From Eudromia elegans (Eukaryota > Chordata > Aves > Tinamiformes > Tinamidae): a DNA stretch of 64,000 bases. Both the position numbers and the translations under genes were made by a program. Below the pieces are notes generated by a model. The model was not told the DNA's origin, made no database searches, and saw nothing but the letters and a program-made list of their open reading frames with translations. Shown piece by piece: positions 1-12,370 of the stretch (position 1 is the first letter of the stretch; every line of letters starts with the position of its first letter). Location: positions 1 to 64,000 of the forward strand of contig PTEX01000488.1 of assembly GCA_003342815.1 (NCBI GenBank). Direction: 5' to 3'.

Positions 1-25
1 AAAAAAAAAAAAAAAAAAAAAAAAA
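1..25 (+). repeat. Poly(A) run at the window edge
   Basis: At least 25 A; it may extend left of the window. It could be a simple run or the tail of an inserted element outside the view. Confidence 0.95.
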
Positions 26-3000
26 TTATGAGAAGTTTTCTGGATGACATGCACTTGCAAGCAGTGCAGATGACCCATTCACTCCTCATCAGGGAAGGAA
101 GAGCCCAGGTGAATGAGTCTCTAGTAACCACACTGGGATAGAGCCAGTTGACTAGAGTAGCAGAGTTCCTACAACTCCATTTTGCAGTGGGTAGCAAGAG
201 TGGGATAAATTCATATTCCTTTCCACAGAAGGATCTTACTGTAACTGCACTGTACAAGTACAAGCTCTTGAAACATCTTCATACGAACATTACATTGTGC
301 AGCTTTATTTTTTGTACATATTGCTGAGAAAAGCAAGCCAATTATTTGTCAAGACAATATGATGCATGTCCAGATGTGGACGAGGATGTCCACAGCAGAA
401 ATGCTCTGTGCATCTTTGTGTTAAGGTGGTTTCAGGCATCTCACTGATGCTATTTTTGTTACCTTACTCCAAAATACATTTTTTTAAAAATGGTTTTGTT
501 TATCTGACAGCAACTAGGTGAAAGGTATCTTCTGCCTTATGCCAAGAATAAAAATCTAAGTTTGTTTTGCTGCTGATATGCAACCATTGCATTCATTAAA
601 ATTAGGTGCAATTTCAGCAGGTTTTATACAGTAAATTATATTCTTTTCCTTGTTTCTGTTTTATTGACTGTAATGCAAGGAATAGCTGTAAGGAGAATGA
701 ACTGTTCCCAAGATAGTATCTTTTTGACCTTGCACTTCCAATCTAGATTAAGTGCATTGCATGTCCCAAGAGTCCCAAACAATCCACCAACCTAATGGTC
801 TGTCCACGTACTATATTTTATTGGAGCAATATATTCCAGTCATGAAAATTGTTTATGCCATTTATTTATTAAAGTACTCCCTAAACAAGCAGTTTCCTAA
901 AACTTCCATAGAAATTATAGACCCAAAAAATATTGAGATAACTGGGTGAAAGAGCAGCTCTTGGTTAGAGAAAATTGCTGACACAACAACAAGAGTTTCT
1001 AATGGTGATATTTACTTTCACAGAGGGAGTATAGAAGAAATAGAGACACAGAAGAAATCAAGCAAGTCCACCTTCTGCTCCCAGCAAGATCCTAGATTTA
1101 TTAATAGGAGATGAGATCAAAAACTATGAAGAAATATGAGCTGTTATAAACGAGTCTAAATAAATAGTAAATTTCATTTGACAAACTCAGTGGAATTTAT
1201 TTAAGGGCTAATGCAGAGGACACGGGAGGCTCAACGAGGCAGGAAATAGAGGAAATAGCATAATCCACATTCATGAAAAGACACCTGTTGTCTTGCAGTC
1301 TAGTAGGCTAGAAAAGATAAATTAGCAACAATGACACAACATGGAGAAAATGACAAAACTAAAAGGTGTAAGAGGAATCATAGGAGAAATATGAGTGGGG
1401 TCACCATCAGGATCTGCTCTACAGTAGTTCTGAGCATTTTCAATCATACCAGCCTGAAGAAAACAGACTTCAATGTATATTGCACACAAGTCTTTGCCCC
1501 TGGCTTTGAAGTCCTAAATTGTTCTAACCTTCTAGTGCCTCCTTGAAAATCAGCCCCTTGTACTAAACAGCATGTGTCACAGAGTAAGTAAGTGTAGCCA
1601 AGTAATAATTATTCAGCTGAACTCAAAGAGCAGTTCAAGCTTTCTTTTTTGGTTGGTAACTCCCATCTACAAGCTTCACCCATGAGAGGAGTGCTGTCAC
1701 ACCTCCTGTGCATTAGTGCATCAGATCACAGCAAGTATGTTTCTGACAAATCTGAGCAAGCATGAGAAAGTCACAGACTGGGCCAACTCCAGCACAGTCA
1801 TGGAGTGATGTGCAGTACTGGGTTGAAATCAGTGGTAAGGATGCAAAGTGAATAAGTGAATACAATGCATTCCCAGTAAGCAGGGCACTTGGGGCCTAGT
1901 TCCTACAAGCAGGGATTTCAATAGCACCAGAGAGACAAGGATCACAAAGATCACAAGACCTGGACGTTGTGGTGCCTGGGCTGCAGTATCTAGCACAGTA
2001 TTTCAGCGACTCAATAGACGACTTTGGCACTGAGGTTCTGTTCCTGGAGTCTAGGCAAACTGGGAACAAATACAGCTGCATGATCAGAGTCTAATAATTG
2101 ATTCTCAGGTTTATTTTTGTTTAATAGCTAGCACACTGCAATGTTTTGGCTGAATCCCTAAGATGTTGCAAAAGCCCAATTATATTTCGTAAGGTCAACA
2201 GGCACTTCTCAAGAGCTCAGGTTTCTGTGTATGGGTAAGTTCAACATTCTTCATAATGTTTTGATGCTTGTATTAAAAATCACTACAGTGATTCATTAGC
2301 ATGCATTTCTGCTTTGTTTGAAAGGAATGGTTATTCTAAGAGTCTCCAAGTGGAACATCTTAAGTGTGAGCATTCTGTAAAATAAAAATAGAAACATTTA
2401 ATATTTATGCTATGCTATTTTACTGCTTCTTAGCCATGCATACTGAGATCACTATCCTACAATGCTTCTCTGTTTAAAGAGATAGCAGAAAGAAATTGAG
2501 CAATAAAATGCAGCTGTAATCAACTTATTAACATGGGTGATCATTTCAAGAGAAGAACGTCAGAAGCAGAATACTAGCACATTTACAGTGCTGAAAACAG
2601 AATGGAAGAACAAAAGGGAAAGACTCTTCTACCTTCAGACCAGTGCTACAGCGCTCTTGCTTCAGCCCTAGCTCTAGCTGAAGTGGTTTCAGATGGAGCT
2701 TCAGCTTATTCCAGCCTCTCCCCACTGCTCCCAGAGCAGCTGCAGCTACTCCCTGCACATGTAGTTCCTTTCTCTGGGCAGAAATACTAGATCTTGCAGT
2801 CTCCGTGCACTTGCAAACTTACATACAAAATATTCAACTTTTAGCCTAATGTGTCTCACTGAATTCTGCAGGGCTCTACATATAAACATATGTAGAGAGT
2901 AAACCTAGTATATACACTCATTTCTTCCTTGTAGCTTTTGATGAGTTTAATAGAGCTATGTTTACACAACACAGTTGTCAAACTATTTTGAATGACAATG

Positions 3001-3903
3001 TCCTAATAGTACACATTTGCAGGCAATACACTGAAACACATACACAAAATCTAATTTTTTTAGAAATGGTTCACCTAGTGACCTACTGGTCTCTGGCAGC
3101 AATCAGTGCCATGGAGTATCCCACAAGAGGGTTAAACCTTGATTCTGAGGACTGAAACATGGCTGCTAAGTATAGGCTTGAGCCTCATCAAAGTTCTTTC
3201 TTTGATGTAATGTTAGTTTACACAGCTGACTGAAGTGGGAATGGAAAGTTGGTAAAGATGTTAGTAAAATTGTTTTAAAATAGTAAGGAACTTCTTTAGG
3301 TTTTGGCAATCCCTCTGCCTGTCACATTGCTGGTCACAGATAAAATATGAGACACTTTTTCCTTTTCCTAGCAAGGCAGGCAAGCATGAAATGGTTACAG
3401 GTTTCTACAGCTGACATGCTGCATGACTAGGAAAAAGACTGGGTGAAGAAACATGGGCAGAAATAATCCATGCAGTTTAAGTTGAAAATAAACTCTTAAT
3501 TTGCTAATAGAGGTCTATAGAGGTTAAGAAAAGTCTTCTTCCTAAGAAGAGTCTACAGATTACACGTCTCACGACAGTTCAGGAGATGCACCCAAACCAC
3601 TGGTGTGATGATCCTATAGCTACATCTTTTCTCCTCCCCTGCTCCTGTGTAACTCCATCTAGCCTTACCAGGCTTTCAGAACCTTACCCAATCCCAGCTA
3701 TGAATACTCAGACTTGGTGCTCAGTTCTTACTTGCTTTAGTTTTATATTAGTTTTCAGGTTGCAAAAATTTACTGAGAAAGCACAGTCAAGTGTAGTTGC
3801 CAGCACAAATTTCTTAGAATATTTGGAAACACTTCCACACTTTTGTCTATCCTATCCCAAGAACTGGTGAAGAGGGAAGTGGTATAAATATTTGTCTTTT
3901 GTA

Positions 3904-3953
3904 TGTTAACATTGGCCAAAAATCAGACAGGAAATTTTTGGTCAATGTTAACA
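3904..3953. repeat. 20-bp near-perfect inverted repeat (hairpin, 10-base loop)
   Basis: The left arm starts TGTTAACATTGG and the right arm ends CAATGTTAACA. The 20 positions pair completely, with one G-T (G-U in RNA) pair. The loop is CAGACAGGAA. Pairing stops sharply outside the arms. It could be a tiny palindromic transposon remnant, a hairpin RNA precursor or a cruciform-prone site. No family recognised. Confidence 0.9.
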
Positions 3954-4687
3954 GAGGTCCACAAGTAGGGCCTGCTCCTGTTGGGAGTTGGGGCTGTAAG
4001 GAACAGCCTGCTACTCAGTTTCCTTGCAAAAACAGACCAGGTTCAAATGAGATGATGTAATCTTATGCCCTGTTTAGAAATTTTATCAGTAGGCTTCCCT
4101 ATACTTTGGAGAAATTGGTGCTGCCTTTCCTTTCTTCATCTCAGTGACTTGATCTCATGTGAGCCAAGGAAAGACAGTGCAGATGAGAAGTTGAGTGGAT
4201 GGAAGACAAACCTACAGCCATTTCTTCAGTCAGCACCACTGAAACTACAGATATTTATTTGCTCATTAAAACAGAATAAAATGAGATCTACTTTTCCACC
4301 AAAAAATGTATTTACTTTTTATAGTTGGTAATAATTTATGGTTGATAATCTCTATTTCATAAACTATTTGTTTTCCTCTTGCTTCTTTAATAATAATTTT
4401 CTAAAAAATGTTTACATGAAAGACCTACTTTGCAGATTATTCAGATGTTTATGAACATTTGCCTTAAAATATTTGTTCCCATTTCCCCCTGCCTCTGACA
4501 GACTTTTGTGCTCATTATCTTTATTTGCCCTTCTTAAGAAGAAATTTGAAAAATAGAGCTCATGACATGATGGACCAGAGCTTCAGAGTTTCAGATAAAT
4601 GATGACTTGGCTTGTATTTTACAAGACACTTGTGAATGGTTGGACCAGCAAACCATTCTCTTTTAGTACTTCTTTCTGTAGATGAAG

Positions 4688-4708
4688 GCCTGTCCTATTA
4701 GGACAGGC
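4688..4708. repeat. Perfect 10-bp inverted repeat, one-base spacer
   Basis: GCCTGTCCTA-T-TAGGACAGGC, an almost complete palindrome of 21 bases. The one-base spacer makes an RNA hairpin tight, so a dimeric protein-binding site or a chance palindrome is as likely. Confidence 0.9.
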
Positions 4709-7700
4709 AAACGTAGACATGTTTAGCCATTGAAATCTCCTAATCAAAAAAATTGTAATCTGCTTGTCATTCTAGTTTGAAAATTTGAGCTAGTTTTAAG
4801 AGTAGTTAGGGAACAGCCAGAGAAATCCAGAATCTCCCCGTCTCAATTCACACCATTTTCAGTAAAAGAAATGCCAATCCTCTTTCCTTTTTGGGGGTCA
4901 GATCTCACAAAATACAAAAAAATAGAATGTTTCACTCTGCTCCCAAATGTAAGCCTCCTCTGGACATGGATAAAAGCTCAGGGAGAGAAGCACAAAGCAG
5001 AAGTGAGCCTGGTCTGCATGGCATCCTTCCAAATTAGGTAGAATTTGTTCCCCCTCTTTGCCCACATAAAGTGTTTATTATTAGAAAGCAGTCCAGTGCC
5101 TCGCTGGAAAAAAAAAAAAGTAAAATTACTGTGTGTGGCAGTACAGTAGAATATCCTGATCACGTTGTCTGGGGATAATTCACTGTACTTCTCCATTGTA
5201 TGACTATGTTTTTAAACAACTTTTGGAGTTAGGACAAAAATGCCATTTTTCATCCCTGTTTGCTCCTTCAGATAGGAATTTTTCTTTGCTATTCCCTTGC
5301 TTATTGCTCCTGGTTATCAACTGACAGGATTAAAAACTTAAAGATACTCCTCTGTTCCTTACACTCTGCAGTTCAGTTCAAGTGGGAAATGAAAATATTT
5401 TCTTAAATAAATGTATTAAAGCACTAGATTTATATTATTTATATTTATCACATTGTGCTCACTAAAGTATTTCTCTAGTTATCTCTAACTGTATCCGTGG
5501 ACAATGAATATGCATAATACAAAATTAAGGCAATAGTATTACTGCTTATTTCAGATCTCCATTCTTCAATAATGAAATTCGGTAAGATGAAAATACTGGT
5601 TTTCTATATTACAGCCAAAAAACATCAACAGACCAATAAGCATGAAAATGTGAATCTACTGTGGCCATACGCAACCCAAACATTTAAATGCAAAAGTTTT
5701 GCATGACTGTAGTTAGAATGAAGCTGTTTCTGGGATAGAAACTGGCATTTATACATGCACAATACAAATAGGAAATGAACGGTGAGAGCCGATCAAGTCA
5801 AACTGAGCTTCAAACTGAGCTTCAAGCGTCTATCTTTTTCTTGGTAGCAGTAAGCATCTTCTCATCAGATGATCTTGCAGTTGACAGAGATCAAAAGCTT
5901 TTTCTAAAGACAGTACCCACACATTTGAACATGAAGTTAGCTTGAAAAAAATTCAGCATACACTTGCAGTTGCACTTTCAACCTAAAGAATGAAACTTCA
6001 GTCTCTTGCTATATGAACAATCATATCTGGGAACTGAAATAGAGCCAATCAGCTCAAATGGCTTTTACCAGTTTAGACTTGTGATTTGTAATTCACAAGA
6101 CTAGCCTGAGCAGATCAGAACATTTTGGTAAGTTTGTTACAAGGGTGAATATTTTCTATGGGACAATTTCCATCATTTTGTAATGAGAGATGAGAAGCTT
6201 TGTTATGACTGAGACCAACTTCATAGTTTTGAACTTGTAAAATAATTATATCTACCATGTGTATGTTTGGATGTACTTGTAGTAACTGTTACCTGGAAAT
6301 AAAGCTGACTTACAGCAGCTGATAAAGCAGGGTGATAGTGGAAGCATACTCAGGGGCATGCAGTACAGCATGTTCTGTTTGAATCCTGCTTAAAAAAAAA
6401 GATAACACAAATGCCAAAGAGCCAATAAAGAGAAAAGGAGATTCTCAGTATACCTTTGAAAAGCCTAAAAAAATCTACAAAAAAAAAAGTTACTGAAATC
6501 AGACAGAAATATAGCAAAAGCCAATTTCATAAACCTGTGGAAGCAGATAGCACTTTTCCTGAGAGGTGTCTGGAAAAATGATGCAACAAGGGTATGCGCT
6601 AAAGTGAATTTAAAAATGCAATTAAATGAACTCCTCCTTATTTGGAAGATCTCTAGAACAGCAGGAACTAACTTCTCTAATTAAAAATGGGGGTTCTGCA
6701 AAGACGAATCACAGAGAGAGGAAAGTTTTGCTGAAACTTACATTTTTGTTACTGAGAAATCTTAACTGCAAAAAGGATCAGTTTAAATCAAACACTGAGC
6801 AAAGGGAACTCTTCCTCAGTGGCCAGGGATTTCTGCTTTTTGAAAGACAGCCTGCCCAGTTTTGTTTATGATCTTTTCATTTAAAGATTTAAATGTCTTT
6901 CTAGTGTATATTTCACTATGAGCTTCTTTCCCACTTCCCACTTTCCCACAAATCTTTGATTTCTTTTCATCCACTATTCATATTTCCATTAAAACGCAAG
7001 TTAGTTGGGAAAAACAATTTAAATTGCAATGAGGCATACCTCAGCAGCAAGGCTGGCTGGTAAACTGGGAGGGAATTAGTTTTATTGGACCTGAACTATA
7101 TAACTATGGCTATTCTGACTTCATTTGATACCCTACAAACCATTTTTCTCTCTCCAAATCTGCTACCTCTTAAGTTTGCCCCCTATCTGGAGGTTGTCAC
7201 TCATCATTCACTTCCAAGATTTCCAGTTTGAGAGAAGATTACAACTCTGTATTCTTCACCTTTTTGAAGTTTAAAAGAAGCTTTCTTCGTGGCGCAAACA
7301 GACGCACACCTTCACATGCCTACTCAAACACAAAAGTCCCCACCATTTCAAACTCATTTCAATCAAACTCACCAGCAAAGCTGAGGTGCAATACATCTGT
7401 ATGTCAGCATCTGTGTCAGCGACTGGTGTTCTGTACAGATGAACAATAATGCAGTTATTTGGAATCAAATGGCTTTGGATGGAGAGTTTGCTTCTTATCT
7501 TTCCTCATCACAAAAATAAAAAAGCAGAGCAGAGAAAGACAAATGCTTAGGAGCAGTCAGCAAAAAAAAGGGAAGAAAAGTTGCAAACAGGGTGAGAGAA
7601 GCAAAATATATGAATGGGCCCGTTTTAGAGTATCAATCATGAGAATCCAGAAGATATACCACATCTTTTACAGAGCACATGGATCACGCTAAGTGGCAGG

Positions 7701-7734
7701 CAGTTCGTCAACAATCTGCTTAACTACCTGCCAA

Positions 7735-7755
7735 TTTTTTTTTTTTTTTTTTTTT
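7735..7755 (+). repeat. Poly(T) run of 21
   Basis: Uninterrupted T homopolymer. Confidence 0.95.
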
Positions 7756-8118
7756 AACTTTTGCTCCAGAAAAAAAGTGTTTTCTAGTCAAATTATTGCT
7801 AGCACAACAATCAATAGCTTTGATACTTTTGGATAAAACTTCCCACTACAAATATTCAAACATCCTCTGTAAGAACTAGGATTCCCCTTTTTCTTATGAG
7901 TATTAATTTCCTTAAAAAATAATCTTTCTGAATGAGCTCATCCAAGTTTGGCATGTACTTCAGACAGAGCACTTAAGTGAATACTACTTGGTTTAGATAG
8001 CATCTGAGAAAAATGAATGCTTGTTTCCAAGGTATCCTCACAAGTTTTTCAGATCCACCATTCCTTGCAATCTTGCAAGAGAGATCACTGCACATATAAC
8101 AGCATACTTAGTTGTTGC

Positions 8119-8134
8119 AATAAATAAATAAATA
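8119..8134 (+). repeat. (AATA)4 microsatellite
   Basis: Four AATA copies. Confidence 0.9.
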
Positions 8135-11100
8135 CCATTGATTATGCTTGGCTTGAACAGGCAAAGCACAGGAGTCCAATTTGTCACAAAGCATCAAAAA
8201 TAAGAGAGTGGTAGATAAGAATGCATTTTTTGTTTAAGTTAGATCTTTCCAAAATAGGATCCTTTCTACATAAAACAGAACCACACTGCATCATCAACAG
8301 ACAAATCTCTGCTGAAATAAGGTTGGTATCATCTAATGGTAATTATCAAGACTCTAGATTTAAGCAAAGCATCCTAATTAGTCCTATGAATCTTGCCTTG
8401 TGCAGTCAGGTGTTTTTAATTCAAACGTAACAATATTATCTAAACTACTTTACCACTGTCTCCAGGACATCAGCATTTTGCTGAACTCATTAAGAGGCAC
8501 TTCCTGGTTTTAGCAGTTCAGAAAGCATATTCTGCTAGAATTTACTTTAATATTCAGCAGCAAGCAGTTAAGAGAGCTGAACCTGCACTTTGTTAAAATC
8601 TAAAGCCAGACAATTCAAATGTCAGATGTTTACAGTGACATGTTTATGATTTTGACAGTTCTCCCAATCTCCCATACATAATTTTTGCTTTCACAGTGGA
8701 AACATGTGATGGTTACTCAGCTCCAGAAATAATATCATTTAAAAAGTACCAAATTAGACAAGTTTCCAGACCAAAAGAAGCTTAAAAATGAGCAACACAT
8801 GATAAAACAAATGAACCAAAAATGAGAATAGAGCCACTAGTGTACAGGGAATGTAAACATGAAGTCTATTTTTACACTTTTTTTTCCATCCCCAGAATGG
8901 TGTAACACCTTAAATACAGCAAATATTTGCTCTTGATTTGAAACAGAAGTTTGTAGACACTCTCTTGATTTTTGATTCATGTACAGATCTACCTAATTTG
9001 ACAAAATTCTGTATCAGTCTAACCTGCTCAGTAAACTAATGATTACTGATTACAGAGATCAGAATATATCCCTAAACATTGATATACACATCCATTTGAT
9101 ATGTGCCCACAAAAAAAATATTCAAGATCAAATTTCACAAAGATATCACCATTTAGTCTTATAATTACATGCAGAAATGAGTGATGTGAAAATGTCAGAA
9201 TTCCCTCTTCTATCAGCACCAAAGAGGTCTAACTCCCTCTAGATTTTCTAATTAGGCAAACCATTCCAGTTAAAGTTTTTCTAACTGCACTGTCAACATT
9301 TCCTAACACATAATAAGGATTCAGATCAGGTTTCAGCCTTCTATAATTTACTTAAAGTAAATAAAGTGCAGGAAGCAAATCCACACACAACCAAGTTCCA
9401 TTAATCTCTTCCAGTGACAGCAGCACTATTTACTTCTCTTGAAGATTTTAAGATGATGTGTAATACTTTCTGCCCAGTCTAATGTTTTCCTCTGAGTATA
9501 AGAAGTCTTTATTGATGTCATCTGCATAGCTTATGCCTGGGAAGGAGGAACTTTTGCACATAACAAAGCCTGGTTTATCTGAAGACAAAGAGGACTCGAT
9601 ATTGATCTCAGCGAAACAACTATACTCATGATGGGCATCCTAAGGCTGTAGTTTCACAGTCATTTTAGATTGCCGTAAGATCACACTGTCACTGAAAGAG
9701 CAGATCATCATCCAAATAGCTCTGTTTTCCTGTGCCAGAGCAAGAATTCATGCAGAGAAGCAGTGAAAAAGATAAGCAACAGGATTTTTCAGTCTACCTC
9801 AAGAAAAGGACCTTTCTCACCTATACTTAATATTTATATATACTTTTTTTCCTGAGTCCTTTTAATCCTGCCTGTCAGGCATCCTGTCTTTTCACTGCTT
9901 TTAATCACCTATTCCAATTTACCTTTTTAAACAGAGCCAACTGTTTCCAGCATCCTAATATAGCCCACATGCCCTAATTAGGTTCTCGGTACCATTTTCT
10001 TAGAAATACTGCCAACTTAAACAGTTCCCATTCCCAGCCACCTTCCCTTTGCTCCTTCTATAGCACCAGAACAACTGTGTTAGCAGCATCAGGGAATTTA
10101 TCCGTCTTAGAATAATGTTGCAGATAAATGTCTAAGGGGCCTAGATGGTCACAGTTTATTCCAAAGGACTCCTTCACTGTTGTCCACAACAGATAGTGAC
10201 AATTAACAAGTTTTCAAAGATGAAACATTTCCCTAGACTAAGTATAACTAGTGAGTCACCAGCTCTGCATGCAGTGAGTCAGCATTACACGAGGAATCAG
10301 AACTCAGGAATTTTTAGATGAAAAGATTAGTAAAAGTCATTTTAGTAACCCAAGCAGACACAGAAGGAATAAGAGAGGAAAAATATCCCTCAAAAAGACA
10401 AAACTAGTAATAAGCCAATATGAAACAGCAAAGTCAATAAGTTTTTTTGGACTCCAAGTCTGGGAACACTTTTCTGTTCTGTGCCTAACACAGTGGGAAT
10501 CCTGGATCAAAGCAGGGGTCATAACTGGTAGCACAACACAAACAGAACACATGGTGGAAATGAGGAGTAAGTATCTTCTGACCATCTTCTGACCCTGACC
10601 CTTATTTTCTCCAAAACAGTATCCCCCAACTAAAGTACTACTTTTTTTTTTAACATTTTGAAAAAAAAAATGAAACACTCAGGCAGAGTATTAGTTCAAC
10701 AACACTTAATTAATATAAACCTAAATGTGGTAAACATCAGTCATCTCCATCTAGTCACAGAGCTTTGTAGTTTGTCACAAGTCTGAAGAAGCCTTGAAGA
10801 GAACACTTTTTTGAAGGGAACACTTTTTCTACAGAGATCATTTCAAGTGCTTTGGAGGAAAGGTAACCATACAAATACCTTACATAAACCAAAGGAGAGG
10901 CAAAGTCACTGTTAGCAAAGTCTTTTCTAGCGAAACCAGTAGATTAAGACATTGTCAAAGTCTTATAATACTCCAGCATCTTCAAAATTAGACATTCTGG
11001 TATTCTGTGTAACACAGATAAAAGTTTATCATATTTAAAATTATATCCTTTCCTTTAAATACAAAACCCAGGCTTAGTAAAGAATTTGCATCCACTCTTT

Positions 11101-11339
11101 GTGTCTGTTACTAGCAATAGCACTTCTGTACTTTAGAAAAAGTTGCAGCCCTATGACACAGTGCAGACACTTTTGCATGACATCACCGTCATGACAGATG
11201 AGTTTAAAAATCAAAGCCTCCACACTTGTGCATTCAAGTTTTTAAATATTCCCAACAGTGCCACTGCTATGGGAGCAGAAAGCTGGAATGCACCTAAGGA
11301 TTCAAACTAGGAAGCATCCTCAAGGACTGCAGTAGAATT

Positions 11340-12370
11340 AGGTCATCAACTGGCTTGACCAGATTTTCTTTTTTTAAGAGAAAGAAGCAATCTCACAGGG
11401 GAAACAAAAATTATGCTAGCAATAAAAGCAGTGAGCACTGCTTTATTCCATTTCTTTGCCCTGTCCATTGGCCAAGGGCAAGATGAGCACACACGCCAAG
11501 GGCAAGGATATCCAACTGGGCAGGCTTTGGAGGGGTCACCATGAGACTCTCTTCCTGCTGCCCTCAGAAAGAAAATGAGAACTGCAGAGGAATGGATGCA
11601 AGGCAAAAACCAAGGGTCAGATTAGTTCATATCTTGCCTTTTTGCTCTCTCCTTTTTCTGAAACCTTTTCAGCATGACAGCATCATACAATATCACTATA
11701 TAAACAGCCTTCTTGAGAGAAAAAACACTGACAGTAGCACTAATCAGCCTTTACAGAGACAGGATTTCAACATTCAGGTACCAGAGGTACATGTCCACTC
11801 ACCGCCTCACCGTAACAGGTGCTCAGGGGTCAGGAGAGTTCAACACTGTCTCGAGCTTGGAACATCTAAGACAGATGGTGCCCAGCTGGCTCCTCAGCTT
11901 GGAGAATCCATCCTGCCCAGGCCGGGCCCCAGGTACAGATACTGCCATCTTGCTGTCAAGCAACATGGTCTATTTTCTAGCCCTCTTAGAGCTGAGCAGA
12001 GACAGCTGCTGCCCAGAAAAAGCCCTAAAGCACAGAAGGTGAGTGCAGCCATCTGGCCAGCAGGGGCCAAGCTAAGGGAGGACATGTGGCGAAGCTTCAG
12101 GTGAGGCTGCCTAGGCCCATGAGATCCTTTTATCACCTTAAGAGCCCAACAGCTGCCATGCTGGGACAATCATAGGCCTTGGTGATTGCCTCCTCAGAGT
12201 TGAGTGTTGAGGTGGTAGGGAAAGGGAAATGAAGATGGCTGTTTCATGGGGGGAGAAGATGGCTGCTGTGTTGGGACAAAGATAGTCTCCTCACCAAGGA
12301 TCTCTCAGGCCTTGGAGAGGGTTTGTCCCTGCACATACAGGGTAGGGTGAGGGATGGGCCATTTTTTCTT
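11340..12370. other. Unexplained GC-richer block with gene-like open frames
   Basis: About 1 kb with higher GC than its surroundings. It has a 187-codon plus frame (11,541-12,104) and overlapping frames in two other registers. Good plus-strand splice-donor words occur (AGAAG|GTGAGT at about 12,038; CCCCAG|GTACAG at about 11,932). Near 12,234 and 12,256 the word GAAGATGGCTG is repeated, part of a loose duplication. No translation shows a domain I recognise. Candidates are a lncRNA exon, an old repeat, or chance. Confidence 0.3.

Larger units (their letters stand above)
26..11339. other. AT-rich non-coding region, left part
   Basis: No protein-coding gene, RNA gene or recognisable transposon seen. 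Contains the two inverted repeats at 3.9 and 4.7 kb, a 12-bp direct duplication (TCAAACTGAGCT, about 5,798-5,822), a T21 run, an AATA repeat, and a duplicated GAAGAGAACACTTTTT-like word at about 10,795-10,832. Frames of up to 113 codons occur but show no known motif. Confidence 0.6.
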
